Of a DNA stretch of 7,485 nucleotides, positions 4,893 through 7,485 are shown in pieces (position 1 is the first letter of the stretch; the number at the start of each line of letters is the position of its first letter). A program made the translations under genes and the position numbers. The notes beneath the pieces were generated by a model that saw nothing but the letters and a program-made list of their open reading frames with translations, ran no database searches and was not told the origin of the DNA. Source of the stretch: Suttonella ornithocola (GTDB taxonomy: Bacteria > Pseudomonadota > Gammaproteobacteria > Cardiobacteriales > Cardiobacteriaceae); contig NZ_LWHB01000162.1 of the NCBI RefSeq assembly GCF_001889065.1, positions 1 through 7,485 on the forward strand, read 5' to 3'.

Positions 4893-6396
4893 GTTTTTCA
4901 ACTGCTTTTATGGAAGAGTAGTTTTTCAAGGCGGTAAGCAGGTTATCAGCGCTTTCATTTTTGAGATAACGCATTTTCAACGGCGAGGATAGTCGATTGC
5001 TTCCCATGGTATCAGCTAAAAGGGTTGCCATGGGGTATCGCCGGTCAAAAGGGTTTTGCTGTTTGTCTACGCAATGGAGATGTTGACAATGCGCAAAATG
5101 GTGTTTGCGCCAAAGCCAACCGTCTCGCCAATGAAGATAATGCTTATTATCTATTGCCCAACCTGCAATGGCATAGCGTTTTTTAGCGGCAATGGGATTG
5201 ATGATTTGAAGGATGAGCCATAGGATGGCGAGATCTAGCAGCTGTTGATTGTCAATAAGGTTTAGAAAATAAAGGATAACTGCGCCAATCATGAGCTGAC
5301 TTTGTATTAGTAGATATTTGATGGTTAAGCGATGAGGGGCTTTGGGATGTTGCGCATGAACGGGAATAGAGAGTGCTTCGATGTTATTCCAACGCTTGAT
5401 GAGTTGACAGGTAATTTCGTCGTTGGCGAGTGGGATGAGTTCTCGAATACCGCGTTCGTTGTTATTAGGAAACACTGCGGTATCAATATATAAGCGATAG
5501 CGGTTACATAAGCGATAAAGCGGAGGTTGGGTAATGCGCCAAACTTGGATTTTCTCGCGTGGAACATGGCTTTCTATGCGTGTAAGTAATCCACGACGTA
5601 AGGTGATGTGGGTAGGACTATCGGTTAGTTCAAATTGGCTGTAGTTGAGAAAAGCAAACAGAATAGTCAGCAGTTTCCCTAATATAAAAGCCGCACAAAT
5701 AAAAAGAAAAAATGCACCTAACCAGTGTTGTTGGAAGATTTGGAGGAAAAGGGGAATACTGGGTAGTTTTGATGTTAACCATTGAGTGAAGTTATCGCTG
5801 TTTAGCGCAAAGGAAAGAATAATGCCCATCAAGACAAAACCATCATTGCGTAATAGCCCAAAATAAAGGAGCTCTCGGCGCGATAAGGGGAGCAGGTTAG
5901 CGGTAGTAGGCGCGTTAGTTTCGGGAGTAGGTTTTTCAATGAGGTTTTCAAAAGTTTTTGCTTCTAGGTAGGATAAAACGCGTAGTTCTGCTTCTGCTGT
6001 GTTGCCGGTTCCAGCGGTTTCTAATCGGACTTCTGCGACGTTTAGCCAACGATGTAATAGATTGCGCTTGAGGGTTATGTTATGAACTTTATTGAGCGGA
6101 ATATAGCGTTGTTTCCGATAAAGAATGCCTCGCTTGAGGATAATATCGTCCGAGCGAATCATAAATTGAGTGCTGTAAAAATGCGCAAATAGGTAAAGAA
6201 AGATGAGAAAGAAAATACCCGCAATAGCGACTTTCCAAATTGTGGGTAAGCCACGAACGAGGTTGTAATAACCTAGCAGAAAAGGCAATAAGATGGTAAA
6301 CGTTAGGTCTAAAAGAATAAATAGCCAACTAGAGGCATGAAGTCGGCGAAAATTCTGTGCTTGTAACTGTTCAGCGAGGGGATGTGGTTGAGACAT
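4867..6396 (-). CDS. YdbT-type membrane protein with three bacterial PH (bPH2/DUF304) domains
   Basis: The 509-residue integral membrane protein is built as three repeats, each a pair of membrane helices followed by a bPH2 domain. Helices lie near 24-42 and 53-73, 178-198 and 225-250, 360-380 and 385-405. PH modules are at about 74-152 (RGILYRKQRYIPLNKVHNI), 251-336 (RGLLTRIESHVPREKIQVW, then PPLYRLCNRYRLYIDTA) and 405-490 (NPFDRRYPMATLLADTMG). This is the architecture of B. subtilis YdbT, whose partner YdbS has one domain. B. subtilis YdbST has been linked to resistance to an antimicrobial peptide, but the role here is unknown. The third domain has an unusual His/Cys cluster at 432-442. The ATG lies inside the tail of the upstream ydbS-like frame. 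No Shine-Dalgarno is visible, which suggests coupled translation. Confidence 0.85.
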   Translation of the reverse strand: MSQPHPLAEQLQAQNFRRLHASSWLFILLDLTFTILLPFLLGYYNLVRGLPTIWKVAIAGIFFLIFLYLFAHFYSTQFMIRSDDIILKRGILYRKQRYIPLNKVHNITLKRNLLHRWLNVAEVRLETAGTGNTAEAELRVLSYLEAKTFENLIEKPTPETNAPTTANLLPLSRRELLYFGLLRNDGFVLMGIILSFALNSDNFTQWLTSKLPSIPLFLQIFQQHWLGAFFLFICAAFILGKLLTILFAFLNYSQFELTDSPTHITLRRGLLTRIESHVPREKIQVWRITQPPLYRLCNRYRLYIDTAVFPNNNERGIRELIPLANDEITCQLIKRWNNIEALSIPVHAQHPKAPHRLTIKYLLIQSQLMIGAVILYFLNLIDNQQLLDLAILWLILQIINPIAAKKRYAIAGWAIDNKHYLHWRDGWLWRKHHFAHCQHLHCVDKQQNPFDRRYPMATLLADTMGSNRLSSPLKMRYLKNESADNLLTALKNYSSIKAVEKLTINPDKS

Positions 6397-6884
6397 TTGC
6401 TATCTGTGGGCTGAAAAATTCGCGAATGGTTTGGGCTTGATGATGAGAGAGTGCCACCATTGAAACAGCTGGAAAAGCTGAACCAGCAGTAAAAATCACC
6501 AGATTGGCTAAATTGAACCGGCGCATCAGTGGGGATTGCTGAATATCGATATATTGAACGCGCGCGTGGGATTAAGATTTCATGACGCCACCATACCCCG
6601 TAATGATACTGTAGCTCTTCAGCGTTATAGCAAAATCGCGTTTGCTGTTGGCGGCGGTGAAAGTAAAAGATTTGCAAAAGATAAAATGCAATAAATAGTC
6701 CGCCAAGCACTGTGATAATAGGGGAAAGAAAAGGAATATTTTCTAAGCCAAGAGAAATTTCAAGTAAGCAAATAATTCCTCTCAATAGCGCTAGAAAAAT
6801 ACAAAGACTGATAATAGTGACTGTTAACCAATAGTAAAATGCCCGGCGCGGTAAGGATTGAAAATTAGTAAGCTTTGATGGCAT
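6371..6884 (-). pseudogene. ydbS-like bPH2 membrane protein gene, frameshifted
   Basis: From the ATG at 6884 the frame encodes MPSKLTNFQSLPRRAFYYWL, two membrane helices (about 19-41 and 52-72) and the start of a bPH2 domain, YHYGVWWRHEILIPRAR (to residue 109). The frame then turns to nonsense. Shifting frame at the (CG)4 run at 6559-6566 restores a textbook continuation: VQYIDIQQSPLMRRFNLANL, VIFTAGSAF, ending TIREFFSPQIANV and stopping at 6371-6373, for 171 residues. Adding one CG unit would repair it exactly. The restored end overlaps the ydbT ATG by 26 bp, typical of a ydbS-ydbT pair. It may be a recent mutation, a variable tract or a sequencing error. As read, translation runs on to 6309. 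Confidence 0.8.
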
Positions 6885-6915
6885 AGGTTTTATTAAATTT
6901 ATAAGATACAATAAG

Positions 6916-6945
6916 TATATAACAAGTCCTTATTTCCATTATCAA
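6916..6945 (-). promoter_or_regulatory. Putative promoter of the ydbS-ydbT pair
   Basis: On the minus strand TTGATA (6940-6945) and TATATA (6916-6921) are 18 bp apart, giving a start near 6909 and a leader of about 25 nt to the ATG at 6884. A second pair, TTGTTA/TATAAA (6920-6925, 6898-6903; 16 bp), lies too close to the start codon. Confidence 0.3.
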
Positions 6946-6971
6946 CGTTTTTACGTTTTCTAAAGTTCATC

Positions 6972-7485
6972 ATGTCTTTTCGTTTTTCTCGTTTATTTCC
7001 ATTGTTTTGTGTGATTGTTTTATTGTTAGGTGGCTGGGTTGCTTTGCATTTTCAATCAGCTATTGAGTGGCGAGATCAACCGATATTACAACTGACTAAG
7101 CGTCAGCAACAAACGCTACAAGCCATTAAACAAGACGTAGTTTTAGACGTTTATATCAGCGGTAACCCTAAATTGGTTCGTGCGGTGCAGAATACGGTTA
7201 TTCCAATAAAGCAATGGTTACCGCAATTAACGCTAAAAATTATCAATCCAGATACGCATCCGACGTTGGTGCAAAAATATAATATTACGCGTAATGGTCA
7301 GCTCTATTTACATATAGGCGATACTGGACAAAAAATAGACACGATTGCGCCTGAAACGATTGTGCAAACATTATTGGATTTAAGCACACATACTGAACGA
7401 CAAATTATTCATCTACAAGGTAGCGGAGAACGCGCTTTTTTAGCCGATAGTGGTGGCTCTTGGCGTCCATTGTACGAGCAACTGC
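6972..7485 (+). CDS. GldG-like ABC-transporter auxiliary protein, 5' part
   Basis: The frame opens at ATG 6972 and runs off the window after 171 codons. An in-frame stop lies upstream at 6912-6914 with no better start between. The product begins with a basic end and one hydrophobic segment (FPLFCVIVLLLGGWVAL, about 9-25), a signal anchor putting the rest in the periplasm. It continues with LTKRQQQTLQAI and VVLDVYISG, and ends near a G-x-GER motif (HLQGSGERAF, about 148-157). This order, with the GHGER-like motif, is that of the GldG / ABC_transp_aux family, usually next to a GldF permease and a GldA ATPase. Those partners would lie to the right, unseen. Substrate unknown. No clear Shine-Dalgarno. 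Confidence 0.6.
   Translation, partial: MSFRFSRLFPLFCVIVLLLGGWVALHFQSAIEWRDQPILQLTKRQQQTLQAIKQDVVLDVYISGNPKLVRAVQNTVIPIKQWLPQLTLKIINPDTHPTLVQKYNITRNGQLYLHIGDTGQKIDTIAPETIVQTLLDLSTHTERQIIHLQGSGERAFLADSGGSWRPLYEQL

Overview
The window looks like a stretch of bacterial chromosome from a low-GC gammaproteobacterium. The reasons are a Rho almost co-linear with the E. coli protein (420 aa, key residues at identical numbers), the pyrE, trxA and rho genes in one run, a Crc/ExoA-type exonuclease III, a YjdM (PhnA-family) protein and a DUF2069 membrane protein. A Cardiobacteriales-like host (Dichelobacter/Suttonella type) would fit, but that is a guess, not something I can show.

Layout. Bases 1-845 contain no convincing gene. 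The first ~345 bases are very AT-rich and carry three perfect DnaA-box consensus sites plus three one-mismatch sites, so this is a candidate oriC or a DnaA-controlled promoter region. A 133-bp non-coding element with terminal inverted repeats (390-522) sits just after it and looks like an IS5-family-derived MITE. Then come yjdM (+, 846-1175) and, convergent to it, a minus-strand block read from right to left: pyrE (4098-3424), an unlisted 59-codon ORF (3427-3248), trxA (3244-2918), rho (2863-1601) and a DUF2069 gene (1611-1246). The junctions are tight: pyrE and the small ORF overlap by ATGA, and rho overlaps the DUF2069 gene by 11 bp. A GC-rich hairpin lies in the 54-nt trxA-rho gap. A plausible sigma70 promoter overlaps the end of pyrE, giving trxA a long leader with several dyads.

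Divergent from pyrE, with only 20 bp between start codons, is an exonuclease III/AP endonuclease gene (+, 4119-4892). It meets tail-to-tail, with a 26-bp overlap, a minus-strand pair encoding bacterial PH-domain (bPH2/DUF304) membrane proteins of the YdbS/YdbT type. YdbT is intact (509 aa). YdbS is broken by a frameshift that looks like loss of one CG unit in a (CG)n run. The window ends inside a plus-strand gene for a GldG-like ABC-transporter auxiliary protein.

The functions are mostly housekeeping (pyrimidine synthesis, redox, transcription termination, DNA repair, envelope). I do not see a defence system, CRISPR, prophage, rRNA or tRNA. The points most worth following up are the possible origin, the MITE, the small pyrE-trxA ORF/leader, the rho leader hairpin and the ydbS frameshift.
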